The notes under the pieces: model-generated
Database searches by the model: none
What the model saw: the letters and a program-made list of their open reading frames with translations, nothing else
Told to the model about the DNA's origin: nothing
Shown here: positions 20,736-28,472 of the stretch, piece after piece
Numbering within the stretch: position 1 is the stretch's first letter
Layout: every line of letters begins with the position of its first letter
From: Micromonospora pisi
Lineage (GTDB): Bacteria; Actinomycetota; Actinomycetes; Mycobacteriales; Micromonosporaceae
Assembly: GCF_003633685.1 (NCBI RefSeq)
Contig: NZ_RBKT01000001.1
Location: 4,526,001 to 4,590,000, forward strand
Length of the DNA: 64,000 nucleotides
Direction of reading: 5' to 3'
Made by a program: the position numbers and the translations under genes

Positions 20736-21641
20736 CCAAGCATCGTAGGAAGCCCACGCCGAACTTATCGCGGAGCGCGGGGCTACGCCGTGCCTGGACG
20801 ACGTAGCGCACCGCCGGGAGCGGCGTAGTACGGCGCCGCGTGCCTGCGCGGCGCGCAGCCGCCCGAAAAGCCGCCTTGATCGCTCGCGGCGACGCTTTCG
20901 TCAGCGCACGACCTGGCGAGCTGCCGTGCCCTGACGGCTGCAACCCATGTCGCTGCTGTGTCAACGACCTCTTCGTCCCGAATTAGTCCAGGCTGGTTGT
21001 CGACCTGGGGGCCAACTCGTGCAGGTCATAGCGTTGGGTTGGGGTCGGTCTGGTAAAGAGCGAGGCCGTGCTTTGTTCAAGATTGTCTCCCCGCTCTCTC
21101 TGAGATCAGGATCGCTGTCGTCCAGCTGGCTGCGGACTACCAGGATGCTTGCTCCAGCCTGGGCACCGTCGGGCGTAGCGCCGCGCCCACCCGGTAGCGG
21201 GGATCGGTGCACGGTCCGGCCAGTTGCGCCCCTCGCGCCTCAAACCAGAAAGGTCGGCCGCTGTACATCCTGCTGAACTGCCGTGTCGGGTATGCGCCGC
21301 CCTCACGATGCCACGTCCGTCCCTGCGGAACCCTGCCATCACCCGACCCATCCCGGCTGCTGACGGACCCTACCGGCAGTGCGAGCGGCTGCACCTCGGT
21401 TGCCAGTGAGGACCAACCGATGTAGACGTTCATGCAGTTGACGGTTGGACCGGCGGCCAGAAAAGATGGCAGGACGCCATACGCCCGACACGCAGAGTGC
21501 TGTTCAGCTTGCGGGTGCGAGCGCGTCGGGCAGAACTTAAGGACGCTTGGTGAAGGGGGCCGCGTTGGTGGATGCGACACCTCCCACGAGAAGGCCCGGA
21601 CCGACGGCTGGCCATCTTCGTAGCAATCCAGGGGCTGGCAT
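20736..21641. other. Gene-poor spacer containing an internal att copy
   Basis: About 900 bp between the pentapeptide gene and the three-gene ABC operon. I see no reading frame with believable start, codon bias and protein character on either strand. The left 200 bp are highly GC-rich and could be decayed coding sequence. The stretch holds the att-like copy (20964-20986) and a TTCAAGATTGTCTCCCC motif (21076-21092) that recurs near the other att sites. The promoter of the operon at 21642 should lie at its right end but was not resolved. Confidence 0.5.
20964..20986. repeat. Internal att-like site (23-bp match to attL)
   Basis: The 23 bp are identical to 18952-18974, including four bases (TTAG) beyond the part shared with the tRNA. 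The 19-bp core ACGACCTCTTCGTCCCGAA is common to all three copies (18952, 20964, 39939). The sequence after it also resembles that after attL (a GCAGGTCAT box at +27 to +40, and a TTCAAGAT-GTCTCCCC motif about 100 bp on). This indicates an earlier or tandem integration junction rather than chance. Confidence 0.7.
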
Positions 21642-22553
21642 ATGACATCGACGATGTCTGGCTTTGAGCACCTTAGTGGAAGCGAGTGGCAGAACCTGTG
21701 TGTGCGGGTTCTGCACGTGCATCATGGCGGAGGGCAGTTCAGTGAGGTTCCCGACCAAGAGGGAGGGGACGCTGGGTTAGAAGGTTACTCCCTCGATGGA
21801 TGTGTGTATCAGTGCTACGCGCCTGAGAATGAACCACTCGATCCAGGCGTGCGGTACGAGAAGCAACGTCGGAAGATGACGACCGACGTTGGTAAGTTTA
21901 TCGATAACAGGGAGAAAATCCGGAAGGTGGTACCTCCGGACTATCGCGCAAAGATGTGGATCCTGCTGGTGCCAGTCATCACGACCAAGCGCCTTCTAGA
22001 GCACGCCCATACGCAGACGCTTCGCTTGCGCGCTGAAGCGCTTCCTTATGCCGACCCGGACATTGTGGTTATGCCGCATACGCTTCGCTCGTACGAGGAG
22101 GCGAAAAATCGGGTTATTGCGCGACAGATAGACCGACTGCATCTGCCAAAAGTGGACCATGCCGATTATGGAAGTATTGAAGATCCGCTAATTCAGACAA
22201 TGTACGGCAAGCTTTCGCGGACAACAGGCTTTAACAACTCCGATAAGAGGAGCCGTTTCATCGATCGACTCTTGGTTAACTCTGTCGTGGGCCGCGAGCA
22301 GCGGGACTGGATCCGTGACCACTACTCTGAGCTGGGTGTTGAGCTTGAAGACCAGCTCTCCGACCTCGAGGCGCGACTCGAGGCTCAGTATCCGCTAGAC
22401 CAAGCTAATCCGGACCACCTTCTGGCGGCAATTCTAAGGGATACGGAGCAGGTGATAACCGACATTCTCAATGTCCGGAAGTCTCAGGCTCGTGTCATGG
22501 CGGAGGGTCAAGTCGCCCAATGGCTTATGCATTGCCCCTTGGACTTCCCGTGA
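21642..22553 (+). CDS. ABC-3C-like system, putative nuclease-fold effector component
   Basis: 303 residues, the first gene of a tightly coupled three-gene operon. The N-terminal 65 residues have the layout of a PD-(D/E)XK core of the Mrr-like kind: FEHLSGSEWQNLCVRVL helix, then GGDAGLEGYS (Asp43, Glu47) and CVYQCYAPE (Gln57). The position usually held by the catalytic Lys reads Cys-Tyr, so activity is uncertain. The remaining 240 residues are mostly helical and could bind the partners. Low GC and TTA codons mark it as foreign even to the AICE. The GTG of the next gene overlaps its TGA. The assignment as effector is inference from operon architecture. Confidence 0.6.
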   Translation: MTSTMSGFEHLSGSEWQNLCVRVLHVHHGGGQFSEVPDQEGGDAGLEGYSLDGCVYQCYAPENEPLDPGVRYEKQRRKMTTDVGKFIDNREKIRKVVPPDYRAKMWILLVPVITTKRLLEHAHTQTLRLRAEALPYADPDIVVMPHTLRSYEEAKNRVIARQIDRLHLPKVDHADYGSIEDPLIQTMYGKLSRTTGFNNSDKRSRFIDRLLVNSVVGREQRDWIRDHYSELGVELEDQLSDLEARLEAQYPLDQANPDHLLAAILRDTEQVITDILNVRKSQARVMAEGQVAQWLMHCPLDFP

Positions 22554-23101
22554 GCGACGAACCGCGGAATGTCGACCACCAGGACGAGAACCAAGCCGTC
22601 TTGTGGGCTCTAGCGGCTGCCGCGTCGATAACCGAAGCGGATGGTTTGCAGATCCCTGCGGGCTTTCATAAACGGCCTCATGCGATGGATGCTCGAAGAA
22701 GGATCGCATACAGGACCTCATTGCTAGTCCTGATACTTTCCCGCTTCAATGGCAAGGCGGCGAAGCTTGAAAATGTGCACCTTTTCATGTGGGCAACGCG
22801 AACCAAAAGAACTCGAAGGATGCTATCGGCGTGGTGGGCTGGACGCAGGTTCGCCACTGCGCAGCTGCACAGAATCGATCCTGACTTGCTGGTCACGGTC
22901 CGTCTTGCCATCGCTGATGGCCTGGTCGGCGTGAAGGGACAAGGCCGGCAACGCGTCTACCTCAGCGAAAAAGGCGTAGATCTCGCGTCCGCGATTGATC
23001 AAGAAGAGGAGCTTCTTGCGACTGAGAAGAGCTTCCTCGCATCGTTTCCTCGACTCAGCGACGCTGCCGTCGCGCGCCTTCTTGGAGTGGGTGCCGAATG
23101 A
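22550..23101 (+). CDS. ABC-3C-like system, small middle component
   Basis: 183 residues, basic and helix-rich, no membrane segment. The central part (RRIAYRTSLLVLILSRFNGKAAKLENVHLFMWATRT, split by charged residues) and the later DPDLLVTVRLAIADGLVGVKGQGRQRVYLSEKG segment look like a winged helix with a basic wing, as in the middle component of ABC-three-component and Lamassu (LmuC-like) systems. The GTG at 22550 overlaps the upstream TGA (GTGA), which favours it over ATG 22520. Its TGA overlaps the ATG of the ATPase gene (ATGA). Probable adaptor between the ATPase and the effector. Not recognised by name. Confidence 0.6.
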   Translation: MSDEPRNVDHQDENQAVLWALAAAASITEADGLQIPAGFHKRPHAMDARRRIAYRTSLLVLILSRFNGKAAKLENVHLFMWATRTKRTRRMLSAWWAGRRFATAQLHRIDPDLLVTVRLAIADGLVGVKGQGRQRVYLSEKGVDLASAIDQEEELLATEKSFLASFPRLSDAAVARLLGVGAE

Positions 23102-25179
23102 GGCTGATAGTCCGTGCGGTGCGGTTGCGCATTAACACCGACGATGGCGCTTTGGGGCGGACTATCGAGCTCAGCTCGGGGTTGAATGTTATTCAAGCTG
23201 GAAACAATCGCGGAAAGACCCAAATCGTACAAGGCATAATTTACGCGCTTGGCATGGAGAGAATGCTTAGCGCCCGTGCTCACGCACCCCTTGGGAGCGC
23301 CTTAACGAGCGAGATCATAGCTGAGCGAGATGGTCAGGAAGTCACAATGCCTGTCGCATCAAGCTGGGTGGCAGTAGAATTAGACAATGGCATGGGTGAA
23401 ATACTTACGGCGCAAAGGTATATCAAGCACCCGACTTTTCGCCCCGACCTCGTCAGGGTTTGGAGCGAGCCTGCGGTTACACGACAGACACCCGAGTCCC
23501 GCCCAACAGACTACTTCCTACATTCGGCCGGGAGTGTTCAGGGTGAACGCGGTTTTCACGCCCTCCTGATGAGATTCCTTGGGTGGGAGTTGCCGGGCGT
23601 GGTGGACTATGCGGGCAAGCCCGTACTGCTGTACCCGGATGTGATATTTCCGTTCCTTATTGTGGATCAGCAGGCATGGGTATCATCTGGTCCGCGCAAG
23701 GTTGAGCGTTATCAGATACGAGAACCCGTCAGACGCGCCGCCGAATTCTTGCTGAGACTAGAGGGTCCGTTGGCTCGACGGCGGCGCGAGGAGTTAGACC
23801 GCAGCATTAACGACCTGCAGATCGAGTGGACGTCAACGCTTTCCGCGCTTAAAGGGCAGGCAAGCGCGATTGGTGGCCGTATCGTCGGCGTGCCAGAGCG
23901 CCCAGCGGGCTCGGTCGCTCGTACAACTTTCGCCCAGCCAACCGACCTTGGCGGAGCGATGCTTCAGATCGTTCGGGAAGGGGAGTGGCTGCCGGCCGAA
24001 GACTTGCTTCGTAACCTACACGCTGAGTTGAACGCCGCAGTCGCAGCCATTGATGCAGCCTCGCAAAATGGTCCGACTGATACAGAGCTCCGACGCCAAA
24101 TTGACGACGTCAGAGAGGAACTCAATGACGTCTTGGCTGCGGCGCGGTTGCTTGAGCAGGATTTGACCATGGCGGAGGCGCAGTTGGCGGCGCTGGACCG
24201 GCGCATTGACGGACTGCAGGAAGAACGAGATCGGAATAGAGATATTGCGACGCTGATACGGCTCGGTAGCGAGACTTCTGCGCAACATATTGCGGACCAT
24301 AACTGCCCAACGTGCAAGCAGTCGCTTGATTCCGTCGAGTCGGCCGAACTTGGTCCGACGCTCGACGTCGGCGAGACCATCGGCCTGCTAAATGCTCAGC
24401 TTTCCACCGCTAGTGCGATGAGGGAACGTTCGCGGATTGTAGCGGAGCAGTCGGCGAATGTGTATTCTGCAATGCAGCGAGAAATTGATCACTTGCGCGT
24501 GCAACTCCGCTCCCTCGAAGGCGATGCAGTAACACCGAACCAGATCCCGAAGAGCGGGGATATCGCCAGGAGAATCTCTGCAGAGATCCGACGCGACGAG
24601 ATCCAAAGAGCGATGGACTCCTTTGATATCAAACAGCGTTCGCTCATTGAAACCGCAGCGGCGATCGCTGCAGCTCGCAACGAGCTAAATGCCCTTCCGG
24701 CGGGCCTCTCTGAGTCCGACCTGGAAGTCTTGCGCTCAGTAGGTTCACTTATGAGGCAACGCCTTCAAGCATCGGGTTTCGGCAGCTATGCCCCCAGCTT
24801 GGTCCAGATTGACGTGGACTCCCTGCAACCGGTGCGACAAGGTTTCGATGTTGATACCGACGCCAGCGCAAGTGATGTCGTGCGAATCAAGCTCGCTTAT
24901 CTCGACTCGATTCGTCAAATTGGACGGGAACGAGGTACTCATCCTGGGCTATTAGTGCTGGATGAGCCAAGGCAGCAGGATATGGAGCTTGACGATTACG
25001 AGGCAGTCCTGCGTTACCTGTCTGAAGGGCACGATGGGTTAAGTCAGGTTATTGTTACCAGTACAACGGCGATGACGCACCTTAGGGCGTCTCTTGAAGG
25101 AGCGGGTGTGTTGTTTGTCGAACTGGGATCGGAAAGGCTGCTCGACTGGGACGCGAGAAACGACCACCTAGATCGGTGA
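23098..25179 (+). CDS. ABC-3C-like system, Rad50/SMC-like ATPase with CxxC hook
   Basis: 693 residues. The N-terminal ABC half has Walker A GNNRGKTQ (residues 35-42) in a VIQAGNNRGKTQIVQGI context typical of Rad50/RecF-type ATPases. A long coiled-coil region (about 240-560) contains a zinc-hook-like CPTC at residues 403-406 midway. The C-terminal half has a degenerate signature (ASDVVRIKLAYLDS) and Walker B LLVLDEPRQQD near residue 618. This is the layout of hook-bearing ABC ATPases in anti-phage ABC-3C/Lamassu systems, where they sense foreign DNA. At least four TTA codons and clearly lower GC than neighbours indicate transfer. It starts within the stop of the middle gene. Confidence 0.75.
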   Translation: MRLIVRAVRLRINTDDGALGRTIELSSGLNVIQAGNNRGKTQIVQGIIYALGMERMLSARAHAPLGSALTSEIIAERDGQEVTMPVASSWVAVELDNGMGEILTAQRYIKHPTFRPDLVRVWSEPAVTRQTPESRPTDYFLHSAGSVQGERGFHALLMRFLGWELPGVVDYAGKPVLLYPDVIFPFLIVDQQAWVSSGPRKVERYQIREPVRRAAEFLLRLEGPLARRRREELDRSINDLQIEWTSTLSALKGQASAIGGRIVGVPERPAGSVARTTFAQPTDLGGAMLQIVREGEWLPAEDLLRNLHAELNAAVAAIDAASQNGPTDTELRRQIDDVREELNDVLAAARLLEQDLTMAEAQLAALDRRIDGLQEERDRNRDIATLIRLGSETSAQHIADHNCPTCKQSLDSVESAELGPTLDVGETIGLLNAQLSTASAMRERSRIVAEQSANVYSAMQREIDHLRVQLRSLEGDAVTPNQIPKSGDIARRISAEIRRDEIQRAMDSFDIKQRSLIETAAAIAAARNELNALPAGLSESDLEVLRSVGSLMRQRLQASGFGSYAPSLVQIDVDSLQPVRQGFDVDTDASASDVVRIKLAYLDSIRQIGRERGTHPGLLVLDEPRQQDMELDDYEAVLRYLSEGHDGLSQVIVTSTTAMTHLRASLEGAGVLFVELGSERLLDWDARNDHLDR

Positions 25180-25422
25180 CTTGCGGCTGGCGAACTGTCT
25201 TTAGATGTTCTGTGGAGGTGAGCCTTCGGTGGCAGTCGACGGATGGGCGTAGACTGGGGCTGGAAATCTGTATACGGCACGATCTCCAGACTGATTTCCA
25301 AAGTCAACTCCTTGGCTTCTGGTTCCGAGCAAACTCCCGCACACCTCTTGTCCTGGCTGCAACACAGGTCCACACTGAGGCATAGCGGCCAGTCGTTTGC
25401 TTACCATAACTAGGAGCCGAGA

Positions 25423-25647
25423 ATGCTGCGATTCCTTGGCAAGGACCCACAAAGCCCTAACGGTGATTCCCCGACGCTATATTACGACGAGGAGCGGGAT
25501 ACGTACGTCTTCCAGGGGTGGAAGGTCACGGACCCTAAGCGGTTGGCTCAGATGAGTATCCCGGAGCACGAGACGGTGATTGAGTTCCCGCGACGGATGA
25601 TGCAGTTCTTTCCGGAGGTGCAGAGTGGCGGCGGAGCGTCGGCTTGA
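25423..25647 (+). CDS. Small conserved acidic protein upstream of DUF6879 gene
   Basis: 74 residues, soluble, with beta-type YYDEERDTYVFQGWKV and a C-terminal helix ending in MMQFFPEV. A TAGGAG ribosome-binding site precedes the ATG. The DUF6879 gene starts inside its last 23 bp, so both are translated together. Such small proteins commonly accompany DUF6879 and DUF5753 regulators in actinobacteria. The function is unknown. The preceding 243 bp (25180-25422) hold no gene. Confidence 0.7.
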   Translation: MLRFLGKDPQSPNGDSPTLYYDEERDTYVFQGWKVTDPKRLAQMSIPEHETVIEFPRRMMQFFPEVQSGGGASA

Positions 25648-26143
25648 CGAGTTGATGCGTTCGTGTGAGCGGTCGGCCGTACATTTGGAGTTGCGGGATG
25701 GGTACATGCGGGATGATCCGATGTATCTGGCCTGGCGAAAGGGGTCCCAGTACGATCAGGCTGATCGTGCGTCGTGGTGGCATCCGTGGTTGGAGTTGGT
25801 GGCGGAGACTACCGGTCGGGGTGTGCTGGTACGCCGGGCGCGGGTGGTGTCGGAGCCGGTAAGCGAGTACATCCGGTTCGAGTACGACGTGACCTTCCGA
25901 AACGTGGCTGTTGGTGAGCAGGTGCGGTGGCTTTCTCGGCGGCGTACTACTGATTTGGCGCTGCCAGGCAACGATTTCTGGCTGTTCGATGACACTCTGG
26001 TCCTGGTCCACCATTTCAGTGGTGAGGGGGACAAGGTTGGCGCCGAGGTGACCCAGGAGCCGGCCGTGGTGAAGCTCTGCGCCTCGGCATTCGCCGCCGT
26101 GTGGGAGCGGGCCACCCCGCACGACGAGTACCAACCGGTCTGA
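25625..26143 (+). CDS. DUF6879 family protein
   Basis: 172 residues. The N-terminus MRSCERSAVHLELRDGY, the central Trp-rich AWRKG..WWHPWLELV and the RRVSEPVSEYIRFEY-type block (here RARVVSEPVSEYIRFEYD near residue 75), followed by VRWLSRR and DFWLFDD, match the DUF6879 family. This family is found next to DUF5753 XRE regulators in actinomycetes. It starts with GTG overlapping the upstream gene. The helix-turn-helix regulator at 26171 follows after 27 bp, suggesting a signalling pair of unknown output. Confidence 0.8.
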   Translation: MAAERRLDELMRSCERSAVHLELRDGYMRDDPMYLAWRKGSQYDQADRASWWHPWLELVAETTGRGVLVRRARVVSEPVSEYIRFEYDVTFRNVAVGEQVRWLSRRRTTDLALPGNDFWLFDDTLVLVHHFSGEGDKVGAEVTQEPAVVKLCASAFAAVWERATPHDEYQPV

Positions 26144-26170
26144 TCATCCTTACCGTCGCAGACTTGTCCT

Positions 26171-27022
26171 GTGCCGTCACCCTCGTCTAGTGCTCAGCAG
26201 GCGCTCGAAGCGCTCGGTGTGCGCCTGCGTGAGATCCGTATTGATGCCGGCCTGACCGGGCGTGACCTGGGCCGGCTGACTGGTTGGCATTCGTCCAAGG
26301 TCAGCAAGATCGAGTACGCCAAGCAGACTCCCACCCCGGACGACATCCGGGCGTGGTGCCGGCACTGCGGGATGCCGGACCAGGCTGCCGACCTCATCGC
26401 CTCGCTCAGAGCGGCTGAGGGCATGTTCGTGGAGTGGCGCCGGCTGGAGAGCACTGGACTGCGGCTTGCACAGGAAGCCGTAGTGCCGCTCTGGGAGCGA
26501 ACCAAGCGCTTCCGCATCTACAACCCTCGGCTGATCCCTGGACCCGTGCAGACCCGTGAGTACATCCGGGCTCTCATGCTGGGACTGATGGACCGGCGCG
26601 GCATCCCGGACGACCTGGACGCCGCCGTGCAGGTACGGATGGACAAGCAACGAGTGGTACGCGAGGGAGACCACCGGTTCGCCATCGTCCTGGAGGAAGC
26701 CGTGCTCCGGTTCCCCATCGGAGGACAGGCAACCATGGTCGGGCAGCTCGGGCACCTGCTCGCCTGCACCGCGCTGCCCTCGGTGTCGCTCGGCATCATC
26801 CCGCTCGGCGTCGACAGGTCGACCATGTGGCCGGTAGAGGGCTTCTGGATGTTCGATGAGGAACAGGTGTCGGCCGAGCTGACTTCCGGTCACCTCACCG
26901 TGACCCAGCCATGCGAGATTGCGGTATACGGCGATGCCTTCGTAAGACTCGCCAAGCTTGCGGTCTACGGCTCGGCAGCACGGACCCTGATTACCTCAGC
27001 GGTCAACGCGCTCGATGAGTGA
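26171..27022 (+). CDS. XRE-family regulator with DUF5753 domain
   Basis: 283 residues. The N-terminal helix-turn-helix of the XRE/Cro type (LREIRIDAGLTGRDLGRLTG then SSKVSKIEYAKQTPT, about residues 16-58) is followed by the DUF5753 sensor domain (RIYNPRLIPGPVQTREYIRA near residue 117, and WPVEGFWMFDEEQVSAELTSG near residue 218). These regulators are plentiful in Streptomyces and Micromonospora, usually beside DUF397 or DUF6879 partners, and affect development and secondary metabolism in a few studied cases. GTG start. Its target is not known. Confidence 0.88.
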   Translation: MPSPSSSAQQALEALGVRLREIRIDAGLTGRDLGRLTGWHSSKVSKIEYAKQTPTPDDIRAWCRHCGMPDQAADLIASLRAAEGMFVEWRRLESTGLRLAQEAVVPLWERTKRFRIYNPRLIPGPVQTREYIRALMLGLMDRRGIPDDLDAAVQVRMDKQRVVREGDHRFAIVLEEAVLRFPIGGQATMVGQLGHLLACTALPSVSLGIIPLGVDRSTMWPVEGFWMFDEEQVSAELTSGHLTVTQPCEIAVYGDAFVRLAKLAVYGSAARTLITSAVNALDE

Positions 27023-27193
27023 GCGTCGCAAACCCAAGCACACGTGTTGAAGGCCAGCCGCCGCCGAATTTAGCGTCTATGTACGGCGCGACGGTTGCCG
27101 CTCCATACCCCACTCTGAACCGTCGCCCCTTTGGCGGCTGAACGCGCATTCCGGCCGCCGACTGCCTGTCCGGTCTACGACGGCGAGGGTGTG

Positions 27194-27406
27194 ATGGTGA
27201 ACTGGGTTCTAGAGGCTGACCCCGGCCCGCTTCGAGACAAGCGAGCCCACGAGGCAATGCAGCAACACCTTCCACATGACTTTTATCCGTACCGCTGTCG
27301 ATGTGGCGACCCGTACCCCTGTCTGACCCGTTTCTACGCGAAGTACCACCTAGTCCTTGGTGGCCGCCTCGTCCTGGACCGCCGGCCGCCAAGGGGTAAC
27401 AGGTGA
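27194..27406 (+). CDS. Small Cys-containing hypothetical protein
   Basis: 70 residues with a compact metal-site-like motif RCRCGDPYPC near residue 35, then FYAKYHLVLGGRLVLD. The ATG at 27194 is preceded by GGCGAGGG. Upstream in-frame starts exist at 27131 and 27191 but lack this site. The next small gene starts inside its stop (GTGA). Seen as the first of three overlapping small genes in the AICE accessory region. Function unknown. Confidence 0.6.
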   Translation: MVNWVLEADPGPLRDKRAHEAMQQHLPHDFYPYRCRCGDPYPCLTRFYAKYHLVLGGRLVLDRRPPRGNR

Positions 27407-27609
27407 GACTGTGGAAGCGAGGCCGCGCGTGGTGGTCGCACTGGCGCGACGTGCCCTCACCTGCGCTGGACTGCACTGGTCCGGCCACCCTGTACCTGGG
27501 GCAGTCCGGCAGCTATGCCCAGGACTTCACCGCCTCTGCGACCGCGGGCTCAGGTTCTGTTCCGCCTGAGGGTGGGAGCAGGAAGCGGAAACGGCGACAC
27601 CATGGCTGA
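27403..27609 (+). CDS. Small basic hypothetical protein
   Basis: 68 residues. A basic, Trp-rich N-terminus (MRLWKRGRAWWSHWRD) is followed by a Gly/Ser/Thr-rich middle and a basic tail (RKRKRRHHG). The only support is translational coupling: its GTG overlaps the TGA of the previous gene and its end overlaps the next start by 8 bp. No family recognised. Confidence 0.4.
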   Translation: MRLWKRGRAWWSHWRDVPSPALDCTGPATLYLGQSGSYAQDFTASATAGSGSVPPEGGSRKRKRRHHG

Positions 27610-27832
27610 ACCGGAAGAGGAGGCCGCGAGCTTCCTCATACAGCTCGATGATCCGTTGATGAACCTGGTTCTGGATTATGGCGAGGCGACGGCGAGGGCT
27701 GCCACAGCTTCGGCTCGTGGCAATCGATCCGAGGCGCAGCACGCAAGCCGTGATGGCTTTCGCTTGTTGACTGAGATGTTCGATCTACGCGACGCCGAAC
27801 ACGCACAGACGAATCGCGCCCCTGAGGCATAG
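27602..27832 (+). CDS. Small acidic hypothetical protein
   Basis: 76 residues, acidic and helical (MAEPEEEAASFLIQLDDP, then EATARAATASARGNRSEAQHA). It starts with ATG 8 bp before the end of the preceding small gene and finishes within the terminator hairpin at 27816-27844. Last of three overlapping small genes. Unknown function. Confidence 0.55.
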   Translation: MAEPEEEAASFLIQLDDPLMNLVLDYGEATARAATASARGNRSEAQHASRDGFRLLTEMFDLRDAEHAQTNRAPEA

Positions 27833-27844
27833 CCTCAGGGGCGC
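27816..27844. terminator. Perfect 13-bp hairpin between convergent genes
   Basis: GCGCCCCTGAGGC (27816-27828) and GCCTCAGGGGCGC (27832-27844) form a perfect stem with a 3-nt loop that contains part of the stop codon of the upstream gene. The GNAT gene ends at 27861 on the other strand, so this works as a terminator for both directions. Confidence 0.75.
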
Positions 27845-27860
27845 TTCCGTGTTCCTACAT

Positions 27861-28472
27861 TCACACCATGCGTGGGCGGAGTTTCGCCTCAAGGGCGGTT
27901 CGTACCGCTGGCCACTCGTCATCGATCACGCTGTAGTAGATCGAGCTACGTCGGTAGCCGTCACGGAGGATTCGGTGGTTGCGGAACGTGCCTTCCTGCG
28001 TGGCGCCTAGACCTTCGATGGTCCGTTGCGAGCGGACATTACGTGCATCGGTCTTGAAGGCGACCCGGATGGCGCCGAGCGCTTCGAAGGCATGCCGCAT
28101 GAGCAGGTACGCCGCCTCCCGCGCGATCCCCCGCTGCCAGTAGTCGGGTGAGATCCACGCCCAACCGAGTTCGATCCCCCGGTGGGCGCGTTGGATGTCG
28201 ATGTAGCTCATGGTGCCGATCGCCTGGCCGTTGTCGCGATCGATGATGGCGAACGGCAGGCGTACGCCCTGGTCCTGCTCTTCGAGGGCTTCCGTGATGA
28301 GTGCGGCTACCTCGGGTTCCGTCTGTGGCGTTGCCTCGTCCAGGTAGGTCCAGATCTCATCGTGGCGAGCCATCTTGGTCAGGTCCGGCAGGTGCGCTTC
28401 GGTCAGCGGCACCAGCTCGATCTGATTGCCGATCAGGTTGACGGGCTCTGGCTGCATCGGTGCTGGTCTCAC
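27861..28472 (-). CDS. GNAT family N-acetyltransferase (RimJ/RimL type)
   Basis: 203 residues. The fold is RimL-like: LVPLTEAHLPDLTKMARHDE at the N-terminus, GTMSYIDIQRAHRGIELGWAW near residue 90 and the acetyl-CoA loop region YWQRGIAREAAYLLMRHAFE near residue 112, then VAFKTDARNVRSQRTIEGLGA. Members acetylate ribosomal N-termini, peptides or small molecules; the substrate is undefined. GTG start overlaps the TGA of the gntR gene (GTGA), so it is co-translated with the element's regulator, an unusual partner that may reflect cargo capture. Confidence 0.85.
   Translation of the reverse strand: MRPAPMQPEPVNLIGNQIELVPLTEAHLPDLTKMARHDEIWTYLDEATPQTEPEVAALITEALEEQDQGVRLPFAIIDRDNGQAIGTMSYIDIQRAHRGIELGWAWISPDYWQRGIAREAAYLLMRHAFEALGAIRVAFKTDARNVRSQRTIEGLGATQEGTFRNHRILRDGYRRSSIYYSVIDDEWPAVRTALEAKLRPRMV

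Noticed and set aside
20728-20964. Small minus-strand protein right of the pentapeptide gene
   Set aside because: Arg/Ala-rich shadow-type composition without a ribosome-binding site; at best decayed coding sequence.
21207-21425. Small plus-strand genes in the gap before the ABC operon
   Set aside because: Several overlapping frames of equal quality, no consistent codon bias, no ribosome-binding site.
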